Under the pieces are notes generated by a model, which saw nothing but the letters and a program-made list of their open reading frames with translations, did no database searches and was not told the DNA's origin. Source: Natronorubrum halophilum (GTDB taxonomy: Archaea; Halobacteriota; Halobacteria; Halobacteriales; Natrialbaceae). Taken from it: a stretch of 64,000 nucleotides of DNA. The position numbers were made by a program, and so were the translations under genes. The DNA is taken from positions 496,001 to 560,000 of the forward strand of contig NZ_QQTY01000002.1 in NCBI RefSeq assembly GCF_003670115.1, written 5' to 3'. Positions 24,739 to 32,665 of the stretch are shown in pieces. How positions within the stretch are numbered: the stretch's first letter is position 1; every line of letters begins with the position of its first letter.

Positions 24739-27700
24739 TTATCGTGTTCGGGCAGCGAGTGCGATCAGGAGGGCGATGATTCCAGCAACTGCGCCGAAGC
24801 CGGGGGTATCGTCGGCGTCGCCACCGTCTCCGTCATCACCGTCTGTATCCTCGCTCTCGTTATCCGAATCGGTGCCGTTTTCGCTCTCGTCTTCGGCATT
24901 CGATCCATCGTCTTCGTTGTTCTCGTCCGAATCAGTGTCGTCGTCACTCGAGTCATCGTCGCCTTCGTCACTGTCATCGACGGTATCGTCCTCATCGTCC
25001 GACGTATTCGAACCGCTGTCTCCGCTACTGGGACCGTCCTCGCCACCGCTGTCGTCAGCACCATCACCACCGCTGCCGTTATCGGTACCGTTCGTCGAAA
25101 TTTCGACGCTGCCGGCGGAGTAGTGGACGTCGAGGTCGATCTCGATCCCGCCGGAAACGTTCCGAGCGTCGAACGTCGACTGGTTTCCTCGATAGCCCGC
25201 GGTGAGCTGCGTTGGATCCGTAACGTTCCACTCCGAGAGGAGGGTGTCGGGCAGGAATGCCTCGTAGAAGCCAGTGTTCGTGTGGTTGTCGACAGTGAAG
25301 TGCGGACCACCGATGAGTAGCGACAGGTTCGCCGGCTCGTCGTCGACCGCCGGCGTGTAGAGTGGTTCGTCGAACAGTTGGGCGTCCGTCGCGATGATCG
25401 CACCGTCGAGTAGCGTCTGCTGGTCAGTCGGCTGGTCGCTCAAGTCGTCGACGGCCATCGACACCGTCACGTTAGTCCGCTCAGTCGCGGAGTCGTCGTC
25501 CCCCTCGGGCCAATCGTTCAAATCGGGCGTGGTGCACGTGCCGGCACCGTCACACTGCCAGATCGACTGCGTTTCCACCGGGCGCACGCGAACCGACACG
25601 TCGGTGGTATTCGTTCCGTTCTCGGTCCGCTCCCAGTTCGTCACGTTGCCCGCGCCCAGTAGAAAACGCGGCTCGTAGTTCTCGACCGTGAGATTAATCT
25701 CGAACTCGGTAGTGTGGTCGACGTTGAGACTCTCGAGGTTGTACTCCCCGTGTTCCGACGATCGGAGGGTGAGCTGAAGCAGTCCCGCCTCGAAAGACGT
25801 TTCGACGTGGGGTAGCTGACTCGGGGTCGTGCCGCCGGTGGCGGTGATCGAGTTAACGATTGCCGTCTGCGAACTCGAGTCACCGGTTCCGTCCGTCACC
25901 TCGACCGACAGCGAGTCACTATCGTTTTCGGAGGTAACCGTTGCCGTATACTGGCCCACGTCCGCATCTCCGGTCACGTAACTGAGCGTAACCGTCGCCG
26001 AGTCACCTCTATCGAGTGTCACGCTCCGATCGTCGACATCGGTGCCGTCGAGATCGAGAGCGACTGTTTGGGTCCCGCTCTCGTCACCGGTGTTCGTGAT
26101 GGTCGCGTTCACCTCGAGCGTCTCGTTGGCTTCGACGGGACTGTTGGTCGAATCGATGCTGACGTCGAGGTACGCCGGGTCGACTCCGTCCGCTGGGGCT
26201 GCCAGTGGTAGATGATCGGTATGGCCGGTTTCGAGCGTGTACGCGGAGTCACAGATCCCGTCTCCGCGATCGGTGCACGTCTCGCTGAATCCAGTGGCGC
26301 TTTCGTTCGCCCAGTAGTTACCGCCGATAGTCGGTCCGCCGATCACGTTGGTCTCGGTAGTTGTAGTGGCGTTCCACGTTGCGTTCGTCGCGCCAGTGGC
26401 GTTCAAGAACACGACGTTGGCGGTATTGTTGAAGGAGTTGTCAGAGACGGTGAGGTTGTCGTACTCCGTCGGAACCTCCACTCCGATAGCGTTGCCTATA
26501 AGCTCGTTCCCCCGGATGATGTCGCCGAAGCCTCGAGTGCCCAGATCGATTCCGATGTCGACGTTGTCGGTGATTGTATTCTCGAGGATTCGGTTTCCCC
26601 TCACGGTCGTCGAGTCGTCGCTGTCCTGATTATTCAATCTGATACCGGTTACGTCGTTACCACTGATCGTATTGTTGACGACGTGATTGCTTTCCTGATA
26701 CAGACCGAAATACACGCCGTTTCCGGTGTTGTCCTTGATCTCGTTATCGGTGACGTTGTTGCCTTCGGCGTAGTGATCGAAATCCACGCCGTCGCCATCG
26801 TTGTTCGCGATGGTGTTTCGGGTGATCGTCGTGTTGTGGACGTACCGGTCGGCACGGATCGCGTCGCCGCCGTTGTTTTCGATGACGCTGTCACGGACGA
26901 CGCCGTGGGCGGCCGAGTCGAAGTCGAGGCCACCCCAGTCGTTATCGCGTACCGTCGAGTTCCTGACGGTGAGCCGGTCGCTTCCGGAACTTCCCGACCG
27001 GACGGCGATCCCACGTCGGTCGCTTCCGCTGATAGTGGCGTTATCGAGCGTTGTGTCCGGTGAATCGGTATTTAAGTAGACGCCATAGCCGCCCGAGTTC
27101 GTGATCGAGGTGTTCACGATCTGGGTTTTCGTGGCTTGGAAAAGCGTAATTCCGCGACCGTAATTGAAGCGGCTGTCCTCGATTCGGGTCCGGTCGCTCC
27201 CCTCTCGGATTCGCACCCCCGACCAGCTGGGCATCGTATCGACGTTACGGATGACGGTGTCGCCGGCCTCGAACAGCATGATGTTCTCCCAGTTGTTCTC
27301 GGTAAAGTTCATGTTGGCCACGGTCGCATTCTGAGTTCCAACGAGGCCAACCCAGCCCGCGTTGGGATCGACCGTCACGTCGGTTTCGTTGACGTGATAC
27401 GCGACGGGACGCCCCTCGACGGTATTCGAGGCGTCGATCGAGTGTGAGAGACTGCTCCAGTTTCCACCGCTTCCGAGATCGAGGTTGAACCCGTTCCCGG
27501 CCAAGGTGTTGCCCGAGAGGGTGGCTTGATGGGTTCCGAGGAAGATACCGGCTCTCTTTGGGTAGCGGCCGTTGTTCACGATGTGGTTGTCGATGATTTC
27601 GTGACCAGAACCACCGCTCACGCGAAGGCCGTAATCCGAGTTCCCACTGTCGGTGCCGCTGATCGAGTTGTTCCTGAACTCGATCCGTTCGGAGTGCTGA

Positions 27701-28551
27701 ATGAGGATCCCCCAGTTACACTCTTCCATGGTGTTGTTGGCAATGAGGTCGTCCGAAGCGCCATTGATCGTCATTCCTCCGCAGTCCGCGCCGGTGGCGT
27801 ACCTGGAACTCTCGTAGACGGTATTGTTCGTCACCCGGTTTGCAGGTCCGCTTGACCCGGTAATACCCCCGAGAGAGCCGTCTACGATCGTATTATCGTC
27901 GACGAGTACCCCACCACTATCGCGGATCGTAACCGCGGCGCTCCCATCGAACGTGCTGTCGTGGACGGTCACGTCCTGACTATTCCAGACTCGAATTCCC
28001 GACCCATCGTCGACACTCGTGAAGTTCGTGATCGTTACTGCAGTGCTATCAAAGACCAACATCCCCTGATCAGAAGTTGGGTTCTCAGCGGTGTCGCTGT
28101 CGGTTACGGCGATTCCGTTGCTGTTCCGAAGCTGAATGCCCTCCTCGTAGTTAGAAGCCGACGAAACGTCGTGGATGACGCTGTTATCCACGTAGTCGTA
28201 GTAGATTCCCGTCTCCCAATCGTCGGCCGAAATGTTCCTTACGGTAACGTTACTCAGGCGGTTTCCTGCGGTCCCGTTGACGTACACGCCGATCGTATCG
28301 AAGCCATCGCTTCCGACGATGGTGTGGTTCGCTCCCTCGAGAATCACGTCGCTCGAGCGAATTTCGACGTAGACGTCGGCCGAACTGTCCGCGACATTCT
28401 CGTTGATCGCGTAACAGCCGGGTTGATCGATTACGAGCGGTCCCGAGATCTCCGTACACGAGTCCGACGCGGAGACACCCCCTACGGATCCGATCAGGAC
28501 GACAAGTAATATTCCCAGTACACCGAGTCCCACCCCAAACCGTCGTTGCAT
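24739..28551 (-). CDS. Giant beta-helix surface protein with PGF-CTERM
   Basis: A 1270-residue exported protein. N-terminal signal peptide (about residues 1-30, ending SGGVSAS-like); about residues 50-760 are a right-handed parallel beta-helix of NosD/PbH1 repeats, seen as recurring IxNNTIxxN- and GxVxxNxI-type rungs; residues about 790-880 a CARDB-type beta domain (SIDSTNSPVEANETLEVNATITNTGDESGTQ); about 900-1150 an unassigned domain; about 1155-1245 an Asp/Ser/Glu-rich stalk; and the C terminus is DDTPGFGAVAGIIALLIALAARTR, a PGF-CTERM tail processed by archaeosortase A and lipid-anchored. It probably binds a polysaccharide or another surface ligand. A TATA box and a FilR1-type regulator lie on the divergent side. 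Confidence 0.9.
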   Translation of the reverse strand: MQRRFGVGLGVLGILLVVLIGSVGGVSASDSCTEISGPLVIDQPGCYAINENVADSSADVYVEIRSSDVILEGANHTIVGSDGFDTIGVYVNGTAGNRLSNVTVRNISADDWETGIYYDYVDNSVIHDVSSASNYEEGIQLRNSNGIAVTDSDTAENPTSDQGMLVFDSTAVTITNFTSVDDGSGIRVWNSQDVTVHDSTFDGSAAVTIRDSGGVLVDDNTIVDGSLGGITGSSGPANRVTNNTVYESSRYATGADCGGMTINGASDDLIANNTMEECNWGILIQHSERIEFRNNSISGTDSGNSDYGLRVSGGSGHEIIDNHIVNNGRYPKRAGIFLGTHQATLSGNTLAGNGFNLDLGSGGNWSSLSHSIDASNTVEGRPVAYHVNETDVTVDPNAGWVGLVGTQNATVANMNFTENNWENIMLFEAGDTVIRNVDTMPSWSGVRIREGSDRTRIEDSRFNYGRGITLFQATKTQIVNTSITNSGGYGVYLNTDSPDTTLDNATISGSDRRGIAVRSGSSGSDRLTVRNSTVRDNDWGGLDFDSAAHGVVRDSVIENNGGDAIRADRYVHNTTITRNTIANNDGDGVDFDHYAEGNNVTDNEIKDNTGNGVYFGLYQESNHVVNNTISGNDVTGIRLNNQDSDDSTTVRGNRILENTITDNVDIGIDLGTRGFGDIIRGNELIGNAIGVEVPTEYDNLTVSDNSFNNTANVVFLNATGATNATWNATTTTETNVIGGPTIGGNYWANESATGFSETCTDRGDGICDSAYTLETGHTDHLPLAAPADGVDPAYLDVSIDSTNSPVEANETLEVNATITNTGDESGTQTVALDLDGTDVDDRSVTLDRGDSATVTLSYVTGDADVGQYTATVTSENDSDSLSVEVTDGTGDSSSQTAIVNSITATGGTTPSQLPHVETSFEAGLLQLTLRSSEHGEYNLESLNVDHTTEFEINLTVENYEPRFLLGAGNVTNWERTENGTNTTDVSVRVRPVETQSIWQCDGAGTCTTPDLNDWPEGDDDSATERTNVTVSMAVDDLSDQPTDQQTLLDGAIIATDAQLFDEPLYTPAVDDEPANLSLLIGGPHFTVDNHTNTGFYEAFLPDTLLSEWNVTDPTQLTAGYRGNQSTFDARNVSGGIEIDLDVHYSAGSVEISTNGTDNGSGGDGADDSGGEDGPSSGDSGSNTSDDEDDTVDDSDEGDDDSSDDDTDSDENNEDDGSNAEDESENGTDSDNESEDTDGDDGDGGDADDTPGFGAVAGIIALLIALAARTR

Positions 28552-28573
28552 GCCCAAGCATCGAAGCAGTCGT

Positions 28574-28582
28574 ATCTATATT
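28574..28582 (-). promoter_or_regulatory. TATA box of the beta-helix surface protein gene
   Basis: AATATAGAT on the minus strand lies 23-31 bases before ATG 28551, as expected for a leaderless haloarchaeal transcript. The 94-base intergenic region also holds the palindrome TGAATTCA (28595-28602), which may be a binding site for the regulator encoded on the other side. Confidence 0.5.
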
Positions 28583-28645
28583 CATTCGCTGAACTGAATT
28601 CACCGGATGAAAAGATTCTTGGCCGAAACTTTCCATGTGGGAGCA

Positions 28646-29431
28646 ATGAGCGTCGATCAGTCCGGGACCGAATCCGAGGCCGACCTCCTAGAACTGGTCC
28701 GGCGTCACGAGGTGTTCGACGTGCTGGCCAGCGAACCACTCGAGAAACCCGAACTGGCCGCGGCGCTGGAGGTTTCGCCGGCGACGGCACACCGGATCCT
28801 CACGTCGTTTCGCGAGAACGACTGGATCACGCGGACCGACGACGGATATGTATTGACCGCGGTGGGAAAACGAATGGGACGGGCGGTGGACAACTACCGC
28901 TCCGCCGTCACCGAGACGCAACGGCTGGCACCGCTGTACGAATTGCTCTCGTCGACGGCACTACCGACCGCCGCCGATATCGACTGGTTCGCCGACGCGA
29001 CCGTCACGGTGGTCGACCAACACGATCCATACCAACCGTTGAATCGGTTCATCGACCTGCTCGCTGACACCGGCGCGCTCCGCGGCTTCGATACGACGTC
29101 AGTCGCCCCCACATACGTCGACGACATTCACGAGCGCATCCTCGCGGGGATGTCGGTTGAGATCGTTTTCGAACCGCCGGTGATCGACCAACTCGCGACG
29201 GAGTACACCGATCTCGCCGAGGTGGCCTTCGAACGAGAGAATCTCTCGCTGTTCGCTCGCGACGACCTCCCGTTCGGTCTGGCGCTCTTCGACGACCGGG
29301 TGGGGATCGGCGGCTACGATCCCGAAGTAGGTATTCTCTCGGTCTTCGTCGATACTGACGACGAGGACGCCTACGCGTGGGGAGAACAGCTGTTCGACCA
29401 GTACCGATCGACCGCCGACCGAGTCGTCTGA
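28646..29431 (+). CDS. FilR1/DUF1724-type winged-helix regulator
   Basis: A 261-residue regulator. Residues about 10-75 form a winged helix-turn-helix: LLELVRRHEVFDVLASEPLEKPELAAALEVSPATAHRILTSFRENDWI. The C-terminal domain (about 110-260), with VTVVDQHDPYQPLNRFIDLLADTGALRGFDTTSVAPTYVDDIHERILAGMSVEIVFEPP, matches the methanogenesis-regulator FilR1 (DUF1724) family that senses an unknown ligand. It is divergently paired with the beta-helix surface protein gene and probably controls it. Start ATG 28646 places the HTH near the N terminus. Confidence 0.88.
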   Translation: MSVDQSGTESEADLLELVRRHEVFDVLASEPLEKPELAAALEVSPATAHRILTSFRENDWITRTDDGYVLTAVGKRMGRAVDNYRSAVTETQRLAPLYELLSSTALPTAADIDWFADATVTVVDQHDPYQPLNRFIDLLADTGALRGFDTTSVAPTYVDDIHERILAGMSVEIVFEPPVIDQLATEYTDLAEVAFERENLSLFARDDLPFGLALFDDRVGIGGYDPEVGILSVFVDTDDEDAYAWGEQLFDQYRSTADRVV

Positions 29432-29781
29432 TCGCCGGTCTCACTCCGGAATCGGTTCCGGTCGACCAACGGCCTCATTCCTCGAGCGAGACCAGCGTCA
29501 TCTCGACGTCACGTTCGCCGATATCGTCGGAAATCGTGTGCGGAGCCAGCTCGAGCAACGCTCCAACGGGGGAGAAGTTCGGGTGACGTACCAGCGAGAG
29601 GGAACTCCGTGACGTACCGACGACCTCCGAAAGCGGTGACGAAGGGACTACCGACGCCGATAACGGGTTTCCGAATCGACACGTCGCGAGATCTGACAGG
29701 GACGAGAAGCAGTGAAAGGGGTCAGCGAGTTCGCCAGCTGCTGCCGCTGAAACGCGTCACCGAGGCGTGGCCTGTTGACGA
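29432..29781. other. 350-base non-coding gap with a gene remnant
   Basis: No intact gene lies between the FilR1-type regulator and ftsZ1. The left third holds what looks like the C-terminal end of a minus-strand reading frame without a start (29475-29583). The right part (about 29600-29780) shows no convincing coding signal or strong hairpin on either strand. Confidence 0.5.
29475..29583 (-). pseudogene. Possible 3' remnant of a lost gene
   Basis: On the minus strand, the frame ending at TGA 29475 encodes FSPVGALLELAPHTISDDIG followed by ERDVEMTLVSLEE, which has the composition of a real haloarchaeal C terminus. No start codon serves it, and upstream the same frame becomes serine-rich and unlike protein. 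It may be the tail of a deleted gene next to ftsZ1. Evidence is only sequence style, hence low confidence. Confidence 0.3.
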
Positions 29782-30948
29782 TCAGTCGACGAAGTCGATG
29801 TCGTCGCCCTGCGCAGGCGCTTCGGGCCGGACGCCCTCGCCGTCCGGCTGGCCGTAGATCTGTGGCGACTCGACGCCCGTGACGACGATCATCGTTCGCA
29901 TGCTGCCCTCGAGGCTCTCGTCGATCGAGGTCCCCCAGATGATGCGGGCGTCGGGGTCGATCCGATCGTAGATCTCTTCGACGACGCCTTCGGCTTCCTC
30001 GATGGCCATGTCGTTGCCGCCGGTGACGTTGACGAGGGCGGAACTCGCGCCGGAGATATCGACGTCGAGCAGCGGCGAGCGCAGTGCGGTCTTGACCGAG
30101 TCCTGGGCTTTGGCTTCCGAGTCGGACTCGCCGAGGCCGATCATGGCGACGCCGCCGCGTTCCATGACCGTCCGAACGTCGGCGAAGTCCAGGTTGACGA
30201 GGCCGGGTTTCGTGATGAGTTCGGTGATGCCCTTGACCGAGCGCATGAGGACCTCGTCGGAGACCTTGAAGGCTTGTCGCACGGGCAGTTTGCCGACGGA
30301 GTCGAGCAGACGGTCGTTGGGGACGACGATGACGGTATCGGAGACGTCGCGCAGGCGCTCGAGGCCGGCCTCCGCGTTGGTCCGTCGGACCTCACCCTCC
30401 GCGGTGAAGGGCGTCGTGACGATCGAAATCGTCAGCGCACCGGCCTCGCGGGCGGCCTTGGCGACGACCGGCGCGGAGCCGGTTCCGGTGCCGCCGCCCA
30501 GCCCGGCGGTGACGAAGACCATATCGGAGCCGTCGATCGCGTCGTAGATGTCCTGTTGGCTCTCGAGGGCGGCTTCCTCGCCGACTTGCGGGAGCGAGCC
30601 GGCACCGCGGCCGCCGGTCTTCTCCTCGCCCATCAGGATCTTCGTGTCGGCGTCGATCTCGACCAGGTGCTGAACGTCCGTGTTGGCGGCGACTAGCTTC
30701 GCGCCGTGGATGCCTTCCTCGTGCATCCGATTGACGGTGTTACCGCCGGCACCGCCGCAGCCGACGACCGTGATGTCCGTCTGCAGGTCCTGGAGGACGT
30801 CTTCGAGTTCGTCGTCGGTCATCGTTCCCGTTCGGTTCAATGCGTCCCCGGCCGGCGACTGCCCTGTTTGCGACGGGGCGTCTTCGGAGACGTCCGACGG
30901 CTCCCCGTCTTCGGCCTCGTCGATGGCGTCGTCGATAATGGAGTCCAT
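29782..30948 (-). CDS. ftsZ1: Cell division GTPase FtsZ1
   Basis: Tubulin-superfamily GTPase that forms the archaeal division ring. The 388-residue protein starts with an acidic extension, then [19 protein letters not shown], the G-box [12 protein letters not shown] (about 150-160) and the T7 loop NLDFADV (252-258) that completes the neighbour's active site. The N-terminal wording ([14 protein letters not shown]...[18 protein letters not shown]) and [18 protein letters not shown] tail match haloarchaeal FtsZ1 rather than FtsZ2. Haloarchaeal work shows FtsZ1 acts with FtsZ2 in ring assembly. An 18-base palindrome and a TATA element lie upstream. The gene stands alone on this strand, followed by about 350 non-coding bases. 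Confidence 0.97.
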   Translation of the reverse strand: MDSIIDDAIDEAEDGEPSDVSEDAPSQTGQSPAGDALNRTGTMTDDELEDVLQDLQTDITVVGCGGAGGNTVNRMHEEGIHGAKLVAANTDVQHLVEIDADTKILMGEEKTGGRGAGSLPQVGEEAALESQQDIYDAIDGSDMVFVTAGLGGGTGTGSAPVVAKAAREAGALTISIVTTPFTAEGEVRRTNAEAGLERLRDVSDTVIVVPNDRLLDSVGKLPVRQAFKVSDEVLMRSVKGITELITKPGLVNLDFADVRTVMERGGVAMIGLGESDSEAKAQDSVKTALRSPLLDVDISGASSALVNVTGGNDMAIEEAEGVVEEIYDRIDPDARIIWGTSIDESLEGSMRTMIVVTGVESPQIYGQPDGEGVRPEAPAQGDDIDFVD

Positions 30949-30973
30949 TCTTGGCCAACCCTAGAAGATGGAG

Positions 30974-30981
30974 CATAATTA
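30974..30981 (-). promoter_or_regulatory. TATA box of ftsZ1
   Basis: TAATTATG on the minus strand lies 26-33 bases before the ATG at 30948, consistent with a leaderless ftsZ1 transcript. The flanking GGTAATTATGC fits a haloarchaeal BRE-TATA arrangement. Confidence 0.5.
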
Positions 30982-30995
30982 CCTTTCCCCTACAC

Positions 30996-31013
30996 GTCAG
31001 ACACCTGTCTGAC
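30996..31013. promoter_or_regulatory. 18-base palindrome upstream of ftsZ1
   Basis: GTCAGACACCTGTCTGAC: two perfect eight-base arms (GTCAGACA / TGTCTGAC) around CC. It sits 48-65 bases before the ftsZ1 start, just upstream of the TATA/BRE, an ideal activator or repressor site. Cell-cycle regulators of the RHH class (CdrS type) control ftsZ2 in haloarchaea; whether such a factor acts here is inference. Confidence 0.55.
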
Positions 31014-31082
31014 ATAGTAAGGATATGTTACTCGCCGCTCGAGAGATTCCGAAACCACGGTACCGAGGGGCGAAAGCGGGTA

Positions 31083-32444
31083 TTACTGGTCCTTTCCGTC
31101 CGAACGCACCGGGAATCGCTCCGTTCGCTCGCTGCGAACTCTCTCGGGATTGACTGTTTCCCCGTCGACCGTGACGGCGTCGCCGTTCGCGAGCGCGCCG
31201 AATTTGGGACCCTCCGGAACGCCGGTCACGCGCGCCAGGTGCGGGTCGAAGACCGTCCGCTCGGCGACGACCGCGTCGTCTTCGAGCGTGACGGTGTCGT
31301 ACTTCTCCTCGAGGACGGCCGCCAGGTCCGCGATGATCGCCGCTCTCGGCTCCGGCGAGCGAGCGTCGGGTTCGGACTCCGGGAGTGCGACCCGCGACCC
31401 GACGCGACTGCCGCCGTTTTCGGTCGCGAAGGCTACGGTGTGGGTCTCGAGGATCGCGCGCACGCTTTCGGGATCGATTCCCTCGGCCGTATCGATCAGT
31501 TCGGCCGGCAGGTCGACGACGGCGAACGAGTCGTCACGGCGGTCGCCGAACCGAACTCCGTCGTCGACGGCCCCGAGGGAGGACTCGACGGCGTCGACGA
31601 GGGCGAGCGGTCGATCACCTACCTCGCGAAGCCAGGTCTCGCTCACGACCCGACGGTCCAGTTCCGCGAGCGTCTCCTCGAGCACCGGCCACTCGCCGTC
31701 GAGGACGGCGATGTCGGCCTCGCTTGCGTCGAACGCGGCCTCGAGTACGTCGCGATTGGCGCTCGGATGCCCCATCGCCTCGAGACCCCAGTCGGCCGCG
31801 ACGTGTCCCACCGCCCACGGCGTTTCGCGGACGATGCGTCCGAACCGCGGCGCGTAGTGGTTGCCGCCGAAGCCGACGACCTGCTTCGGGCGGTGGGCCG
31901 GAACGTCCCGAAGGGCGAGGATTCCGCGGGCGACGGCGAGCGCGCCGTCGGGGTCGTCCCACTGCTCGTCGCTGCTCCCGAGCTCCGCGAAGAGCGACGG
32001 GCAACCGACGTCGGTGGGACCGTGATGGGTGCACTCCATTCCGACCTCGTAGCCCTCGGGGGCGTGGTCGTCGAACGCCTCGAGCAAGCGCGCGAGCGCG
32101 TTCGGACAGGCCCGGGCGACGGCGTTATCCTCGCCGCCGAACTCGGCCGGGCCGAAATTTCCCGTGAAGTGGCCCGTCAGGAGCGCTCCCGTATCGCCGG
32201 AGTGGCGCGAGGCGAAGACGAGCAGGTCGGGGTCGCAGTCGAAAGCGTCGACGGGGCGCTCGAGTTCGAGGTGGAGCGCGTCGAAGGACCGCAACTCGGC
32301 TCCCTCGATGCGATAGTAAGAACCGCCGCCGTCGGCCGCGGGCCGAGACTCGTCCGTCAGGGTCTCCCAATCGGCGACGGTTCGGAGTTGCTCACAGATG
32401 TGGACCGACGCGCGGTCGGCCCGGCTCTCGACGATCGCGATCAC
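31083..32444 (-). CDS. dtd2: D-aminoacyl-tRNA deacylase (DTD2)
   Basis: A 453-residue archaeal DTD2 (GEK1-type) enzyme that removes D-amino acids or aldehyde-modified residues from tRNA. It begins MIAIVESRADRASVHICEQL; the core FASRHSGDTGALLTGHFTGNFGPAEFGG, the MECTHHGPTDVGCPSLFAELG histidine-rich motif and FGGNHYAPRFGRIV are characteristic and metal-binding. The C-terminal part (about 280-453) is the variable extension. Start ATG 32444 has no earlier in-frame ATG. It lies downstream of a regulator gene pair on the opposite strand and has no close operon partner. Confidence 0.93.
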   Translation of the reverse strand: MIAIVESRADRASVHICEQLRTVADWETLTDESRPAADGGGSYYRIEGAELRSFDALHLELERPVDAFDCDPDLLVFASRHSGDTGALLTGHFTGNFGPAEFGGEDNAVARACPNALARLLEAFDDHAPEGYEVGMECTHHGPTDVGCPSLFAELGSSDEQWDDPDGALAVARGILALRDVPAHRPKQVVGFGGNHYAPRFGRIVRETPWAVGHVAADWGLEAMGHPSANRDVLEAAFDASEADIAVLDGEWPVLEETLAELDRRVVSETWLREVGDRPLALVDAVESSLGAVDDGVRFGDRRDDSFAVVDLPAELIDTAEGIDPESVRAILETHTVAFATENGGSRVGSRVALPESEPDARSPEPRAAIIADLAAVLEEKYDTVTLEDDAVVAERTVFDPHLARVTGVPEGPKFGALANGDAVTVDGETVNPERVRSERTERFPVRSDGKDQ

Positions 32445-32551
32445 GTGCGACCGTCCGGCGCGGGCGTTCGAATACCCTGCGCTTTCGGCTCGCTCGAGTC
32501 CGCGTCGTTGTCGGCTTCGGTCCCGCCGATGGTCGGCGACCGCTCGCCATA

Positions 32552-32566
32552 ATCATAATTAATGAT
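32552..32566. promoter_or_regulatory. AT-rich inverted repeat in divergent promoter region
   Basis: ATCAT-AATTA-ATGAT, five-base arms, at the AT-rich centre of the gap between dtd2 and the PAS regulator gene. It may be an operator or promoter element for either; ATG 32666 is about 100 bases away and ATG 32444 about 108. Confidence 0.35.
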
Positions 32567-32665
32567 CGTGTGATAAACGCGTGGCAGGGGCTACCGTCGG
32601 TTTTTCCCGCGTTCGGCTGGTAACCGTCGACGGGAACCGCCGTTCCTGCCCAGAACTGATCGCCA

